From Agromyces ramosus (GTDB lineage: Bacteria; Actinomycetota; Actinomycetes; Actinomycetales; Microbacteriaceae), in NCBI RefSeq assembly GCF_030817175.1, contig NZ_JAUSYY010000001.1, positions 3,658,001 through 3,722,000 of the forward strand: DNA of 64,000 nt. The letters are read 5' to 3'. How positions within the stretch are numbered: position 1 is the first letter of the stretch; each line of letters begins with the position of its first letter. The notes under the pieces were generated by a model. That model was not told the origin of the DNA. It worked only from the letters and a program-made list of their open reading frames with translations, and made no database searches. Shown here one piece after another: positions 54,882-64,000 of this stretch. The translations under genes were made by a program, and so were the position numbers.

Positions 54882-57256
54882 TGCCCGACCTCAGGCTCCT
54901 GGCGCCGGCCTGCTTCGCCTGGCTTGCGGCGTGGCTCGCCGTCGCCGCACCCGACGCGGGGGTACCGGCGTGGGCGCTCGCGACGGCATGCTGGAGCGCT
55001 GCCGTCGTGGTGCTCGCACTGCGGGCGGCGGCGAAGCTGGCATGGCCCGCCGGTCGCCCCTCTCGGCGCTCCGTCACCGTCGACGTACTCACCCGCGGCA
55101 CCGCGACCGCACTGGCAGTGCTGGCGGCCTGCGCGCTGGTCGCCACCGCAGCCGCAACGGCGCTCGACGCGCGCACCGCGTCTCCGCTGGCCGCAGCGGC
55201 GGGGGAGTTCCGCACGGCACGCGTGGTCATGGAGCTCACCGCGGCCCCGCGGTCGATGCCGGCGCCGTGGTCGCATGATGAGGCGGTTCCCCAACTCCGC
55301 GTGGAAGGGCGTGCAGTCGGCGTCGACGACCGGACGGTCGCGGGCGTGGCGGTCGTCGCGATGGTGTCGGCAGTCCGCGACGGGCTGCAGCTCGGAACAC
55401 GCCTGACCTTCGAGGCCCGTGTCGCCGCACTCCCGGCTTCGGAGGGTGCGGCGTTCCGGCTGCGGCCGATCGGCGAGGTGCAGATCACGAGCCCTCCGCC
55501 CTGGCTCCGCTGGAGCGCCGGACTTCGGGTCGGCTTCGCGGATGCCGCCGAGCGACTCGGCGGCGACGGCGGCGCGCTGGTGCCCGGCCTCGCGATCGGC
55601 GACACGAGCGCCGTCGGCTCCGCACTCGACGAGGCGATGAAGGCGAGTTCGCTGAGCCATCTCACCGCGGTGTCCGGTGCGAACTGCGCGATCGTCACGG
55701 CCGCCGCATTCGCGGCCGCCGGTGCGCTCCGTGTGCGGCGAACGCTGCGCGTCGTCGTGGCGGTCGCAGCGCTCGTCGGCTTCATCGCGCTGGTCACGCC
55801 AGAGGCGAGTGTCGTTCGTGCGGGCACGATGGCCGTGGTCGTGCTCGTGGCCATCGCCGTCGGCCGGCCCGGCGGCGGGGTCGCCGCGCTCTGCCTGGCC
55901 GTCATCGTGCTGCTCGTCGTCGATCCCTGGTACGCCCGCGACTACGGGTTCGCGTTGTCGGTGTGCGCCACCGCGGGGCTGTTGCTCCTCGCCGGGCCCG
56001 TGGCACGCGTCCTCGCCAGAGTGATGCCGCTGCCGATGGCCGCCGTCCTCGGGGTGCCGCTCGCCGCGCAACTGGCATGCCAGCCAGTGCTCGTACTGCT
56101 CGATCCCGGTCTTGCGCTCTACGGCGTGCCCGCGAACCTGCTCGCGGCGCCAGCGGCTCCCGTGGGCACGATCGTGGGACTCGTCGGCTGCCTCCTGCTG
56201 CCCGTCTTGCCCTCACTCGCGTTCGCCTGCCTGCAGTTGGCGTGGCTGCCCGCGAGCTGGATCGCGCTCGTCGCGCACGGCGCCTCGGAACTGCCGTTCG
56301 GACGGCTGCCATGGCTTCCCGACGGCCCGGGCGCGATCCTCATCGCGGCGTGCACGGCACTCGCGCTCTGGCTGGCACTCGAGCGACGCTCGTCGCCGAG
56401 GCTTCGTGCGACCGCATGGAGCATGCTCCTGCTGGCCCTGGCCATCCCGGTCGGGGTGCTCGCCGGCGCCCCGGCGATCACCGCGGCGACGCGCCCCGGC
56501 GACTGGTCGGTGGCGGCCTGCGACATCGGACAGGGCGACGCCGTGTTCCTCCGATCCGGCGGACAGGTGGCGCTCATCGACACAGGCCCCGACCCGGCCG
56601 CGCTCGAGCGCTGCAGGTCGTTCCTCGGCATCGACCGCATCGACCTGCTCGTCGTCACGCACTGGGATGCCGATCACGCCGGGGGAGTCGACGCCGTCGT
56701 GGGCCGCGTCGACACGATGATCCACGGTCCACTCGACGGCACTCGGTCGAGCCGGGTGCTGGATCCGCTCGTCGGGGCGGGCACCGTCGCCGTCGAGGTC
56801 GTCGCCGGGCATCGGGGTTCGCTCGGCGACGCCCGCTGGCGCGTGCTCTGGCCCGAACCGGGCGTCCCGCCGGGCAACGACGCGAGTGTCGTGCTCGAGG
56901 TGGATACCCCGGCCTACACGGGCGTCTTCCTCGGCGACCTCGGCGAGGAAGCGCAGACGCGCATGCTGGTGGGCGGCGGCGTGGGCCCGGTCGATCTCGT
57001 GAAGGTCGCGCACCACGGGTCCGCCGACCAGAGCGACCGGCTCTACGAGGTCCTGCGCGCGACCGTGGGCATCATCGGCGTCGGTGCCGACAACGGGTAC
57101 GGGCATCCGACCGAGCGGCTGCTCGAGCTCCTCGAGGAAACCGGAACGAGCGACGTGCGCACCGACCGATCGGGAACCTCGCTGCTCACGGCCGATGGCA
57201 ATGGGTTCCGGCTCTGGAGCGAGCGGGCCGCAGGTGACGTCGGTGCCCGCCCGTAG
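54881..57256 (+). CDS. comEC: ComEC/Rec2-family DNA uptake channel
   Basis: A 791-residue polytopic membrane protein. An N-terminal OB-like DUF4131 region comes first, then the competence domain (GLAIGDTSAVGSALDEAMKASSLSHLTAVSGANCAIV) with many helices. A C-terminal metallo-beta-lactamase nuclease-like domain carries THWDADHAGG and KVAHHGSADQS. It forms the inner-membrane channel for single-stranded DNA. ATG 54881 overlaps comEA (TGATG). Confidence 0.94.
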   Translation: MPDLRLLAPACFAWLAAWLAVAAPDAGVPAWALATACWSAAVVVLALRAAAKLAWPAGRPSRRSVTVDVLTRGTATALAVLAACALVATAAATALDARTASPLAAAAGEFRTARVVMELTAAPRSMPAPWSHDEAVPQLRVEGRAVGVDDRTVAGVAVVAMVSAVRDGLQLGTRLTFEARVAALPASEGAAFRLRPIGEVQITSPPPWLRWSAGLRVGFADAAERLGGDGGALVPGLAIGDTSAVGSALDEAMKASSLSHLTAVSGANCAIVTAAAFAAAGALRVRRTLRVVVAVAALVGFIALVTPEASVVRAGTMAVVVLVAIAVGRPGGGVAALCLAVIVLLVVDPWYARDYGFALSVCATAGLLLLAGPVARVLARVMPLPMAAVLGVPLAAQLACQPVLVLLDPGLALYGVPANLLAAPAAPVGTIVGLVGCLLLPVLPSLAFACLQLAWLPASWIALVAHGASELPFGRLPWLPDGPGAILIAACTALALWLALERRSSPRLRATAWSMLLLALAIPVGVLAGAPAITAATRPGDWSVAACDIGQGDAVFLRSGGQVALIDTGPDPAALERCRSFLGIDRIDLLVVTHWDADHAGGVDAVVGRVDTMIHGPLDGTRSSRVLDPLVGAGTVAVEVVAGHRGSLGDARWRVLWPEPGVPPGNDASVVLEVDTPAYTGVFLGDLGEEAQTRMLVGGGVGPVDLVKVAHHGSADQSDRLYEVLRATVGIIGVGADNGYGHPTERLLELLEETGTSDVRTDRSGTSLLTADGNGFRLWSERAAGDVGARP

Positions 57257-57259
57257 ACT
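57254..57259 (+). promoter_or_regulatory. Candidate -10 box for holA
   Basis: TAGACT overlaps the comEC stop codon and lies 21 nt before GTG 57281. A GGGAGG Shine-Dalgarno lies between. Confidence 0.4.
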
Positions 57260-57280
57260 TGGCGGGAACAGGGAGGTGCC

Positions 57281-58306
57281 GTGGCACGGGCAGGCGCGAC
57301 GACGAAGGCCAGGGCGGTGATCCCGCAACTCGGGTGGAACGAGATCCGCCCGGCATCGGTGGTGCTCGTCTCCGGCGCCGAAGACGTGCTCGCCGAACGC
57401 GCGATCACGATGCTCCGCGACTTCCTCCGTGGTGAAGACCCGGCACTCGAGGTGAGCGACCTCGAAGCCGACGGCTATCGCCGCGGCGAGCTCATGACGC
57501 TCGCGAGTCCGTCGCTCTTCGGCGAGCCCCGGCTCATCCGGGTCGCCGGCGTGGAGCGGGCGAGCGACGACTTCCTCATCGACGCGCTCGAGTACCTCGG
57601 GCAGCCCGCGGAATCGACCACCCTCGTGCTCCGGCACCGCAGCGGGGTGCGCGGCAAGAAGCTGCTCGACGCGGTTCGTGCGGGCACGGGCGGCGGCATC
57701 GAGATCGTCTGCGCCGAGCTCAAGCGAGACGCCGAGAAGCAGGACTTCGCCGCGGCTGAGTTCCGCGCGGCGAGCCGCAAGATCAGCCCCGGCGCGCTCC
57801 GGGCACTCGTCGCGGCATTCAGCGACGATCTCCGCGAGCTCTCATCGGCGTGCCGGCAGCTCATCTCGGATGCGCCCGGCGACATCACCGACGGGGTCGT
57901 CGCGAAGTACTACGGCGGCCGCGTCGAGACGAACTCCTTCGCCGTCGCCGATGCCGCGATCGCGGGCCGGCACGGCGAAGCGCTCATCGCGCTGCGACAC
58001 GCCCTCGACAGCGGTGCCGATCCGGTGCCGATGGTCGCCGCGTTCGCCATGAAGGTGCGCACCATGGCCAAGGTTTCGGGCGTGCGCGGGGGCGGGCCGC
58101 AGGTCGCGTCCTCGCTCGGGCTCGCGCCCTGGCAGGTCGACCGTGCCCGGCGCGACCTCGCCGGCTGGGACGACGAGGGCCTCGCCCGAGCCATCGAGGC
58201 CCTCGCGGCGACCGACGCCGCGGTCAAGGGCGCCGAGCGCGATCCGGTGTTCGCACTCGAACGCCTCGTCGGCATCATCTCGGCGCGGGGTCGCGACCTC
58301 CGCTGA
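57281..58306 (+). CDS. holA: DNA polymerase III subunit delta
   Basis: A 341-residue clamp-loader subunit that opens the sliding clamp. VVLVSGAEDVLAERAI marks the N-terminal AAA+-like domain, which lacks a working P-loop as usual. The middle has the FFAAEFRAASRKISPGALRALV type segment and the C-terminus is helical. The comEA-comEC-holA-rpsT order is conserved in actinobacteria. GTG 57281 has GGGAGG upstream. Confidence 0.94.
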   Translation: MARAGATTKARAVIPQLGWNEIRPASVVLVSGAEDVLAERAITMLRDFLRGEDPALEVSDLEADGYRRGELMTLASPSLFGEPRLIRVAGVERASDDFLIDALEYLGQPAESTTLVLRHRSGVRGKKLLDAVRAGTGGGIEIVCAELKRDAEKQDFAAAEFRAASRKISPGALRALVAAFSDDLRELSSACRQLISDAPGDITDGVVAKYYGGRVETNSFAVADAAIAGRHGEALIALRHALDSGADPVPMVAAFAMKVRTMAKVSGVRGGGPQVASSLGLAPWQVDRARRDLAGWDDEGLARAIEALAATDAAVKGAERDPVFALERLVGIISARGRDLR

Positions 58307-58335
58307 GTCGGCCCGCTCGTTCGTCCACGTACGAC

Positions 58336-58366
58336 GAAGGGCCCCGCACGAGGTGCGGGGCCCTTC
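58336..58366. terminator. Bidirectional terminator between holA and rpsT
   Basis: A perfect 14-bp stem (58336-58349 with 58353-58366) and a 3-nt loop lie between convergent genes. The T content after the stem is low, but the stability is very high. Confidence 0.8.
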
Positions 58367-58382
58367 GATCAGTGCGCTTCGC

Positions 58383-58643
58383 TCAGAGAGCGGCGACCTG
58401 CTTCGCGATGGCCGACTTGCGGTTCGCGGCCTGGTTCTTGTGGATGACGCCCTTGCTGGCGGCCTTGTCGAGCTTGCGCGTCGCGGCGCGGAGAGCGGTG
58501 GTGGCCGTCTCCTTGTCGCCCGAGGCGATCGCCTCGCGCGTCGCGCGGACGGCACGCTTCACTTCGCTCTTGACGGCCTTGTTGCGCTCCTGCGCCTTCA
58601 GGTTGGTGCGGATGCGCTTGATCTGCGACTTGATGTTTGCCAC
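58383..58643 (-). CDS. rpsT: Small ribosomal subunit protein bS20
   Basis: An 86-residue, Lys/Ala-rich helical protein typical of S20 ([20 protein letters not shown] at the start, [19 protein letters not shown] near the end). GTG 58643 gives the standard N-terminus. The longer reading to 58778 is leader DNA. It ends at the strong bidirectional hairpin. Confidence 0.97.
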   Translation of the reverse strand: MANIKSQIKRIRTNLKAQERNKAVKSEVKRAVRATREAIASGDKETATTALRAATRKLDKAASKGVIHKNQAANRKSAIAKQVAAL

Positions 58644-58748
58644 GTGGTTCGTCTTTCGTCTTATGCGGGTACCGGACATGCCGCAATCGGTAGAGGGGCC
58701 GTCGCGGCGAGTCGTGCGGGGTGGGACCCACACGGAAGCCAACAGACA

Positions 58749-58778
58749 ACGATACCAGTTAGGCGTCGGACGCACCAA
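58749..58778 (-). promoter_or_regulatory. rpsT promoter
   Basis: On the minus strand TTGGTG (58778-58773) and TATCGT (58754-58749) are 18 bp apart, with TGG just before the -10 box (extended -10). It lies over the last codons of the upstream hydrolase gene, giving a leader of about 100 nt. Confidence 0.55.
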
Positions 58779-59547
58779 TGCGGCGGCGGCGGCGCGCCGC
58801 GAGGGCAGCGCGGTGCTCGAGTTCCGCGACCGCCCCCGAGACGACGGCGGTGAACTCGTCGGGTCGTGCGAGGCTCACGAGGTGGGTGGCGCCGGGCACG
58901 ACGACGAGCCGGCCATCACGCGTGGCGCGCAGCATCCGTCGCTCCTCGAGGCGGAAATGGTCGAATCGCCCGTTCACGAACCAGACCGGCACGTCGACCG
59001 CGGCGAGCGCACGTTCGGGGTCGAGCGTGCCCACGAGCTCGAGTGCCGGAGCCATCACGTCGAGCGCGACGCCTCCCGCGATCACGTCGTCGACTGCGGC
59101 CGCCGGGAGGAACGCTCGGGCCATCAGGTCGTTCAGGGCGCGACCCCGATCGGGCAGGCGTCCGATCAGGGCGGCGAGCCGCTGGTAGCCGCCGAGGGGC
59201 GCCCCTCGCGGGCGGATGCCGCAGGAGGCGGCGACGAGCCCGTCGATCCGGCCCGGGTTCCGGGCGGCGTACTCGATCGAGAGGTATCCGCCGAGGCTCA
59301 GCCCCACGAGGAGGCGGGGGAGCGGCGCCTCGGGCGCCGTCGGAGCCTCGAAGGCCGCATCGATCACGCGGAACGCCTCGTCGAGCGTGAACGGCTCCCC
59401 GAGGCGCGCACCGTGCCCGGGCAGGTCGACCGCGACGACATCGAGGTCGAGCGCCTCGAGCGCCAGGAGCTGCCTCCGCCACATCGACGCCGACGTGCGC
59501 AGGCCGTGCACGAGCACGACGCGAGCGCGAGGCATCCCTACGGTCAT
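58759..59547 (-). CDS. Alpha/beta hydrolase
   Basis: A 262-residue alpha/beta-fold hydrolase. [17 protein letters not shown] is the oxyanion region, GLSLGG the nucleophile elbow with serine, FVNGRFDHF the acid strand, and [15 protein letters not shown] the histidine. The substrate is unknown. It sits alone between rpsT and lepA. The start ATG 59547 follows a TACGCT box by 9 nt without a Shine-Dalgarno. Confidence 0.88.
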   Translation of the reverse strand: MTVGMPRARVVLVHGLRTSASMWRRQLLALEALDLDVVAVDLPGHGARLGEPFTLDEAFRVIDAAFEAPTAPEAPLPRLLVGLSLGGYLSIEYAARNPGRIDGLVAASCGIRPRGAPLGGYQRLAALIGRLPDRGRALNDLMARAFLPAAAVDDVIAGGVALDVMAPALELVGTLDPERALAAVDVPVWFVNGRFDHFRLEERRMLRATRDGRLVVVPGATHLVSLARPDEFTAVVSGAVAELEHRAALAARRRRRIGASDA

Positions 59548-59556
59548 GGTGCTGCC

Positions 59557-59562
59557 AGCGTA
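59557..59562 (-). promoter_or_regulatory. -10 box, leaderless hydrolase mRNA
   Basis: TACGCT on the minus strand ends 9 nt before ATG 59547. Confidence 0.4.
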
Positions 59563-59626
59563 CGCCCGAGGCCGCGCGTGGGCATCCGTCGAAGCGGGTG
59601 TCGAAAGTCATGGGAGAATCGACAGG

Positions 59627-61483
59627 ATGTCTCCGAGAGCCGTAACCCCGCCGGTGCCTGCCGCCACCGACCCTGCGCTGATCCGCAACTTCTGCATCAT
59701 CGCGCACATCGACCACGGCAAGTCGACGCTCGCCGACCGCATGCTCGGCATCACCGGTGTGGTGAGCGACCGCGACATGCGCGCCCAGTACCTCGACCGC
59801 ATGGACATCGAGCGCGAGCGCGGCATCACCATCAAGAGCCAGGCCGTGCGCATGCCGTGGCAGCTCGGCGACACCGCGTACGCGCTGAACATGATCGACA
59901 CCCCCGGGCACGTCGACTTCAGCTACGAGGTCTCCCGCTCGCTCGCGGCGTGCGAGGGCGCGATCCTCCTCGTCGACGCGGCGCAGGGCATCGAGGCCCA
60001 GACGCTCGCGAACCTCTACCTCGCCCTCGAGAACGACCTCGAGATCATCCCGGTGCTGAACAAGATCGACCTGCCGGCCGCCGAACCCGACAAGTACGCA
60101 CGCGAGCTCGCCGACCTCATCGGCGGCTCGCCCGACGACGTCATGAAGGTGTCCGGCAAGACGGGCGTCGGCGTCGAAGAGCTGCTCGACCGGGTCGTCG
60201 AGCGCATCCCGGCACCGGTGGGCGATCCGGATGCCCCGGCTCGTGCCATGATCTTCGACTCCGTCTACGACAGCTACCGCGGCGTGGTCACGTACGTCCG
60301 CATGATCGACGGGCAGCTGAGCCCTCGCGAACGCATCCAGATGATGTCGACGCGTGCCACGCACGAGATCCTCGAGATCGGCGTGAGCGCGCCCGAGCCG
60401 ACGCCGACGAGGGGCCTCGGCATCGGCGAGGTCGGCTACCTCATCACGGGCGTGAAGGACGTGCGCCAGTCGAAGGTCGGCGACACGGTGACGACGGCGT
60501 CGAAGCCCGCCACCGAGGCGCTCGCGGGCTACACCGAACCGCTGCCGATGGTCTTCTCAGGTCTCTACCCGATCGACGGCAGCGATTATCCCGAGCTCCG
60601 CGAGGCCCTCGACAAGCTGAAGCTCTCCGACGCCGCGCTCGTCTACGAGCCCGAGACGTCGGTCGCGCTCGGCTTCGGGTTCCGCTGCGGATTCCTCGGC
60701 CTCCTGCACCTCGAGATCGTCACCGAGCGGCTGCGTCGCGAGTTCGACCTCGACATCATCGCGACGGCGCCGTCGGTCATCTACGAGGTGACGACCGAAG
60801 ACAAGAAGTCGGTCACAGTGACCAACCCGAGCGAGTTCCCCACCGGGGCGAAGATCGTCGAGGTGCGCGAGCCGATGGTGCGCGCCGCGATCCTCGCGCC
60901 GAAAGACTACGTCGGAACCATCATGGAGCTCTGCCAGTCGCGCCGCGGGGCGCTCCTCGGCATGGAGTACCTCGGCGAAGATCGCGTCGAGATCCGCTAC
61001 AACATCCCGCTCGGCGAGATCGTGTTCGACTTCTTCGACCAGTTGAAGTCGAAGACGGCGGGTTACGCCTCGCTCGACTACGAGCCGATCGGCGACCAGG
61101 CGGCCGACCTCGTGAAGGTCGACATTCTGCTGCAGGGCGAGCAGGTCGACGCGTTCAGCGCGATCGTGCATCGCGACAAGGCCTACGCCTACGGCGTGCT
61201 CATGACCGGACGCCTGCGCGAGCTCATCCCGCGGCAGCAGTTCGAAGTGCCGATCCAGGCGGCGATCGGCGCCCGCATCATCGCACGCGAGTCGATCCGC
61301 GCGATGCGCAAAGACGTGCTCGCCAAGTGCTACGGCGGTGACATCACCCGCAAGCGCAAGCTCCTCGAGAAGCAGAAGGAGGGCAAGAAGCGCATGAAGA
61401 TGGTCGGCCGCGTCGAGGTGCCCCAAGAGGCGTTCATCGCCGCGCTCTCCGGCGACACCGAGAGCAAAGCGGTCAAGAAGTAG
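59627..61483 (+). CDS. lepA: Elongation factor 4 (LepA)
   Basis: A 618-residue translational GTPase that acts on stalled or assembling ribosomes. [18 protein letters not shown] is the P-loop, RGITIKSQ the switch [10 protein letters not shown] the G3, and [10 protein letters not shown] the G4. The LepA-specific C-terminus with [19 protein letters not shown] is present. ATG 59627 has ACAGG upstream and gives the normal N-terminus. Confidence 0.97.
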   Translation: MSPRAVTPPVPAATDPALIRNFCIIAHIDHGKSTLADRMLGITGVVSDRDMRAQYLDRMDIERERGITIKSQAVRMPWQLGDTAYALNMIDTPGHVDFSYEVSRSLAACEGAILLVDAAQGIEAQTLANLYLALENDLEIIPVLNKIDLPAAEPDKYARELADLIGGSPDDVMKVSGKTGVGVEELLDRVVERIPAPVGDPDAPARAMIFDSVYDSYRGVVTYVRMIDGQLSPRERIQMMSTRATHEILEIGVSAPEPTPTRGLGIGEVGYLITGVKDVRQSKVGDTVTTASKPATEALAGYTEPLPMVFSGLYPIDGSDYPELREALDKLKLSDAALVYEPETSVALGFGFRCGFLGLLHLEIVTERLRREFDLDIIATAPSVIYEVTTEDKKSVTVTNPSEFPTGAKIVEVREPMVRAAILAPKDYVGTIMELCQSRRGALLGMEYLGEDRVEIRYNIPLGEIVFDFFDQLKSKTAGYASLDYEPIGDQAADLVKVDILLQGEQVDAFSAIVHRDKAYAYGVLMTGRLRELIPRQQFEVPIQAAIGARIIARESIRAMRKDVLAKCYGGDITRKRKLLEKQKEGKKRMKMVGRVEVPQEAFIAALSGDTESKAVKK

Positions 61484-61490
61484 GACACCG

Positions 61491-62141
61491 ATGACTCGTC
61501 GAAGCACCTTCACCGACCAGTCGGTCACCTACGGGGCGATCGGGGCGACGCTCGCGCCCGATCTGCTCCGCTACCCGCCGGCCGGCTACCGCCCCGCTGA
61601 AGACACCGTCCGCCTCGGCAGCGGTGTCGAGCGGTTCGAGCGTGCGGCCGAGTCGCTCATGACGTGGGGCATCCAGCGCGGCGTCGGCTTCACGGTCGAC
61701 GACGTGTCCGAGGGCACCGGCGCCCAGTATCCCGGCATCGTCTACGATGCCGACGGCGCACCGCTGGGCGAACAGCCGGGTCCTCGCAACGAGCAGCGCT
61801 TCGGTGTCGACGGCACGCCGTACATCACGGCCGGCATGACCGCCACGCTGCGGCGCAAGGGGCGCTTCCGCGCGCAGCAGACGCCCGTGCTCGTCGTCTA
61901 CGTCGTCGACGAGCCCGACCGCATCGGCTTCGCCTACGGCACGACCGCCGACGGCCCCGAAAGCGGTGAGGAATCGTTCATCCTCGAGCGGCGTGACGAC
62001 GACACCGTCTGGCTCACGATCCGTTCGATCCTCGCCACTCGCGGCGGCATCCATCGCCCGTTCGCGCCGCGCCAACGTCGCAAGCGTCGCGAGCTCACGA
62101 AGCGAGAGCTGCGGGCGCTGCACCCGGCAGGCGGCGTGTAG
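61491..62141 (+). CDS. DUF1990 family protein
   Basis: A 216-residue protein matching the DUF1990 pattern: GATLAPDLLRYPPAGYRP at the start, a polar middle (FERAAESLMTWGIQRGVGF), and GFAYGTTADGPESGEESFILER followed by a basic tail. The family is widespread in actinobacteria and plants and has no known activity. It may be lipid-binding, by its fold prediction in the family, but I cannot support more. It lies 7 bp after lepA and 2 bp before hemW, probably cotranscribed. Confidence 0.85.
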   Translation: MTRRSTFTDQSVTYGAIGATLAPDLLRYPPAGYRPAEDTVRLGSGVERFERAAESLMTWGIQRGVGFTVDDVSEGTGAQYPGIVYDADGAPLGEQPGPRNEQRFGVDGTPYITAGMTATLRRKGRFRAQQTPVLVVYVVDEPDRIGFAYGTTADGPESGEESFILERRDDDTVWLTIRSILATRGGIHRPFAPRQRRKRRELTKRELRALHPAGGV

Positions 62142-62143
62142 GC

Positions 62144-63370
62144 GTGGGCTCCGCCCTCCCGCTCGGCGAGCCTGCGCCCGCCGACGGGCTGCTGCCGGCG
62201 ACGGCCGCCCGCGGCGCACTCGACCGCGCATTCGGCGTCTACATCCACGTGCCGTTCTGCCGGGTGCGGTGCGGGTACTGCGACTTCAACACCTACACCT
62301 CCGGTGAGCTGCGGGGTGCGCGCCAGTCCGACTATGCCGGCCAGGCGATCGGAGAGATCCGGATGTCGCGGCGCGTGCTGGAGGCATCCGGCCTGCCTGA
62401 GCGAGCCGCGCAGACCGTGTTCTTCGGGGGCGGCACGCCGACGCTGCTCCCCGCCGACGACCTCGTCCGGATGCTCGACGCGGTTCGGCAGGAATTCGGG
62501 CTCGCCGGCGACGCTGAGGTCACGACCGAGGCGAACCCCGACTCGGTCGGGCCGGCCGATCTCGTCCGCCTCGCCGAAGGCGGGTTCACTCGCGTCTCGT
62601 TCGGCATGCAGTCGGCGGTGCCGCACGTGCTGGCGGCGCTCGATCGCACCCATGACCCCGATCGGGTCCCGCTCGTGGTGGCGTGGGCACGCGACGCCGG
62701 CCTCGATGTGAGCCTCGACCTCATCTACGGCACGCCAGGGGAGTCGCTCGCCGATTGGCGACGCAGTCTCGAGTCGGCGATCGCCGAGCATCCCGATCAC
62801 CTCAGCGCCTATGCGCTCATCGTCGAGGAGGGCACGAAGCTCGCACGGCAGATCCGGCGTGGCCAGCTCGCGGAGCCGTCCGACGACCTCGAGGCCGACA
62901 TGTACGAACTCGCCGACGAGTTGCTCGCCGCGGCGGGGTACGACTGGTACGAGGTCAGCAACTGGGCGACGGACGCCTCACACCGGTCACGGCACAACCT
63001 CGGCTACTGGCGGGGTGACGACTGGTGGGGTGTCGGTCCGGGCGCGCACAGTCACGTGGGCGGCGTGCGCTGGTGGAACGCGAAGCATCCGTCGGCGTAT
63101 GCCGACCGCATCGACTCCGGCGTCTCGCCGGCGGTCGGCCGTGAGGTGCTCGATGCCTCGACGCGGGAGACCGAGCGGGTGCTGCTGCTGACGCGCATCC
63201 GCGAGGGCATCGACCTCGCCTCGCTGCACGCGGGCGGCCGGCGAGCGGTCGCCGGTCTCATCGCCGATGAGCTCGTCGACGCGAAAGCCGCCCTCTCCGG
63301 TGGGCTCACGCTCACCAGGAGAGGACGGCTGCTCGCCGACGCCGTGGTCAGGCGCCTGCTCGAGGGTTGA
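62144..63370 (+). CDS. hemW: Radical SAM haem chaperone HemW
   Basis: A 408-residue radical SAM protein. The iron-sulphur motif is CRVRCGYC followed by DFNTYTS, the four-cysteine pattern of HemW and not of the oxygen-independent oxidase HemN. FFGGGTPTLL, EANPDSV and GMQSAVPHVLAAL follow. HemW binds haem and delivers it to respiratory enzymes, and a haem oxidase (cydAB) is in this window. GTG 62144 begins 2 bp after the DUF1990 gene. Confidence 0.93.
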   Translation: MGSALPLGEPAPADGLLPATAARGALDRAFGVYIHVPFCRVRCGYCDFNTYTSGELRGARQSDYAGQAIGEIRMSRRVLEASGLPERAAQTVFFGGGTPTLLPADDLVRMLDAVRQEFGLAGDAEVTTEANPDSVGPADLVRLAEGGFTRVSFGMQSAVPHVLAALDRTHDPDRVPLVVAWARDAGLDVSLDLIYGTPGESLADWRRSLESAIAEHPDHLSAYALIVEEGTKLARQIRRGQLAEPSDDLEADMYELADELLAAAGYDWYEVSNWATDASHRSRHNLGYWRGDDWWGVGPGAHSHVGGVRWWNAKHPSAYADRIDSGVSPAVGREVLDASTRETERVLLLTRIREGIDLASLHAGGRRAVAGLIADELVDAKAALSGGLTLTRRGRLLADAVVRRLLEG

Positions 63371-63376
63371 GGCTCG

Positions 63377-63763
63377 TCAGCTCACGAACTTGATCGTGAG
63401 CGGGTACGTGTACGGCTGGCCCTGGTTGGCCTTGACCGCGGCGATGATGCTGAAGACGATGACGAGCACGCCGATCACGGCCAGCAGGATGAAGCCGATG
63501 ATGATGATCGTGAGCAGGCCCGAGACGATCGCGGCGATCGTCATCGTGATCTGGAAGTTCAGCGCCGTCGCGGTGTGCGCGCGCACGAACGGTCCGCGAT
63601 CCTTCAGGACCAGGTAGCCGATGAGGGCGGGAAGGAAGCCGAAGAAGATGCCGCCGATGTGGATGAGCGTCGCCCAGAGCTTCTCGTCTGACGGGCTCAG
63701 CTGTGGGCTCTGCTGGTAGGGATTCGCCGGCGGCGGCGGGGGCGGCGGAGGTGCGTCGGACAT
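63377..63763 (-). CDS. DUF4870 family membrane protein
   Basis: A 128-residue protein with a Pro-rich N-terminus (PPPPPPPP within the first 12 residues). It then has DEKLWATLIHIGGIFFGFLPALIGYLV, ALNFQITMTIAAIV and VFSIIAAVKANQGQPYTYPL, three or four hydrophobic segments typical of DUF4870 (TIC20-like). Function unknown. ATG 63763 is chosen because AAGGAG lies just upstream. It converges with hemW with only 6 bp between. Confidence 0.9.
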   Translation of the reverse strand: MSDAPPPPPPPPANPYQQSPQLSPSDEKLWATLIHIGGIFFGFLPALIGYLVLKDRGPFVRAHTATALNFQITMTIAAIVSGLLTIIIIGFILLAVIGVLVIVFSIIAAVKANQGQPYTYPLTIKFVS

Positions 63764-63870
63764 GGTGTCTCCTTGGTGGGTCGCCCGAGGGCGGGCTCGG
63801 TTCATTCATGCTCGCACAGAGTCGCGCGCCGAGAGCGGATTTCCGTCTCGGCGCGCGATCGGCGCTGGCG

Positions 63871-64000
63871 CTACTTGATGAGGCGGATCGCGAAGGGGTA
63901 CCGGTAGTGGTTGCCGTCCTTCGCCTTGAGGAAGGCGATGATCGAGAAGACGACGCTCACGATCCAAGCCGCCCATACGATGAACACGCCGATGAGGATG
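63871..64000 (-). CDS. Second DUF4870 family membrane protein, partial
   Basis: The last 42 codons are visible and end in VVFSIIAFLKAKDGNHYRYP..RLIK. They match the C-terminus of the preceding DUF4870 protein (VFSIIAAVKANQGQPYTYPL), so the two are tandem paralogues in the same direction. The rest lies beyond the right edge. Confidence 0.85.
   Translation of the reverse strand, partial: ILIGVFIVWAAWIVSVVFSIIAFLKAKDGNHYRYPFAIRLIK

Overview
The window is a 64 kb, very GC-rich stretch of a high-GC Gram-positive chromosome. It is almost certainly an actinobacterium of the family Microbacteriaceae (Agromyces/Microbacterium/Leifsonia-like). The grounds are the gene content, an ftsA-less division cluster with sepF, yggT and divIVA downstream of ftsZ, GTG/TTG starts, the constant use of the octamer GGCATCCG, and the synteny with mycobacteria. 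No tRNA, rRNA, CRISPR array, insertion sequence or prophage gene was seen. The DNA looks like stable core chromosome throughout.

Layout. (1) 1-10.3 kb: the left edge cuts a long-chain acyl-CoA synthetase. It is followed by a ROK sugar kinase, a PlsC-type acyltransferase, class II DAHP synthase, a PASTA-domain Ser/Thr kinase, a secreted LysM protein with a lytic-transglycosylase-like C-terminus, an Rv2175c-type DNA-binding protein, a polyprenyl diphosphate synthase and a DUF3040 protein. This order resembles M. tuberculosis fadD15-Rv2182c-aroG-pknL-Rv2175c-idsA2. (2) 10.4-28.7 kb: the division and cell wall (dcw) cluster mraZ-rsmH-ftsL-ftsI-murE-murF-mraY-murD-ftsW-murG-murC-ftsQ-ftsZ, then yggS-sepF-yggT-divIVA. 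Most genes overlap by a few bases. A promoter with three 10-bp-spaced MraZ boxes heads the run. (3) 28.7-36.9 kb: lspA-rluD-dnaE-hisD-nrdR-pyrD. (4) 36.9-42.7 kb: an App1-type phosphatase on the minus strand, a TetR regulator, a four-gene glycine betaine/choline-type ABC importer, and a DedA membrane protein on the minus strand. (5) 42.7-50 kb: a BlaI repressor and M56 (BlaR-like) membrane protease pair, divergent from cydABDC (cytochrome bd oxidase and its assembly exporter). Two near-identical palindromes lie between them. cydC carries an apparent 1-bp frameshift. (6) 50-64 kb: an aminodeoxychorismate synthase-like gene, leuS, comEA-comEC-holA, rpsT and an alpha/beta hydrolase on the minus strand, lepA, a DUF1990 gene, hemW, and two tandem DUF4870 membrane proteins, the second cut by the right edge.

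How the genes work together. The central block makes lipid II and assembles the septal wall machine (FtsW/FtsI, FtsQ/FtsL, FtsZ with SepF and DivIVA). The PASTA kinase, LysM protein, polyprenyl synthase and acyltransferase nearby are all envelope-related, so the first 28 kb reads as an envelope growth region. The most interesting points are the BlaI/M56 pair facing cydABDC with twin operators, the broken cydC frame, the MraZ-box promoter, an atypical substrate motif in MurE, the many TANNNT boxes 6-9 nt before start codons (probable leaderless mRNAs), and the over-represented GGCATCCG octamer. I found no wholly novel multi-gene system.
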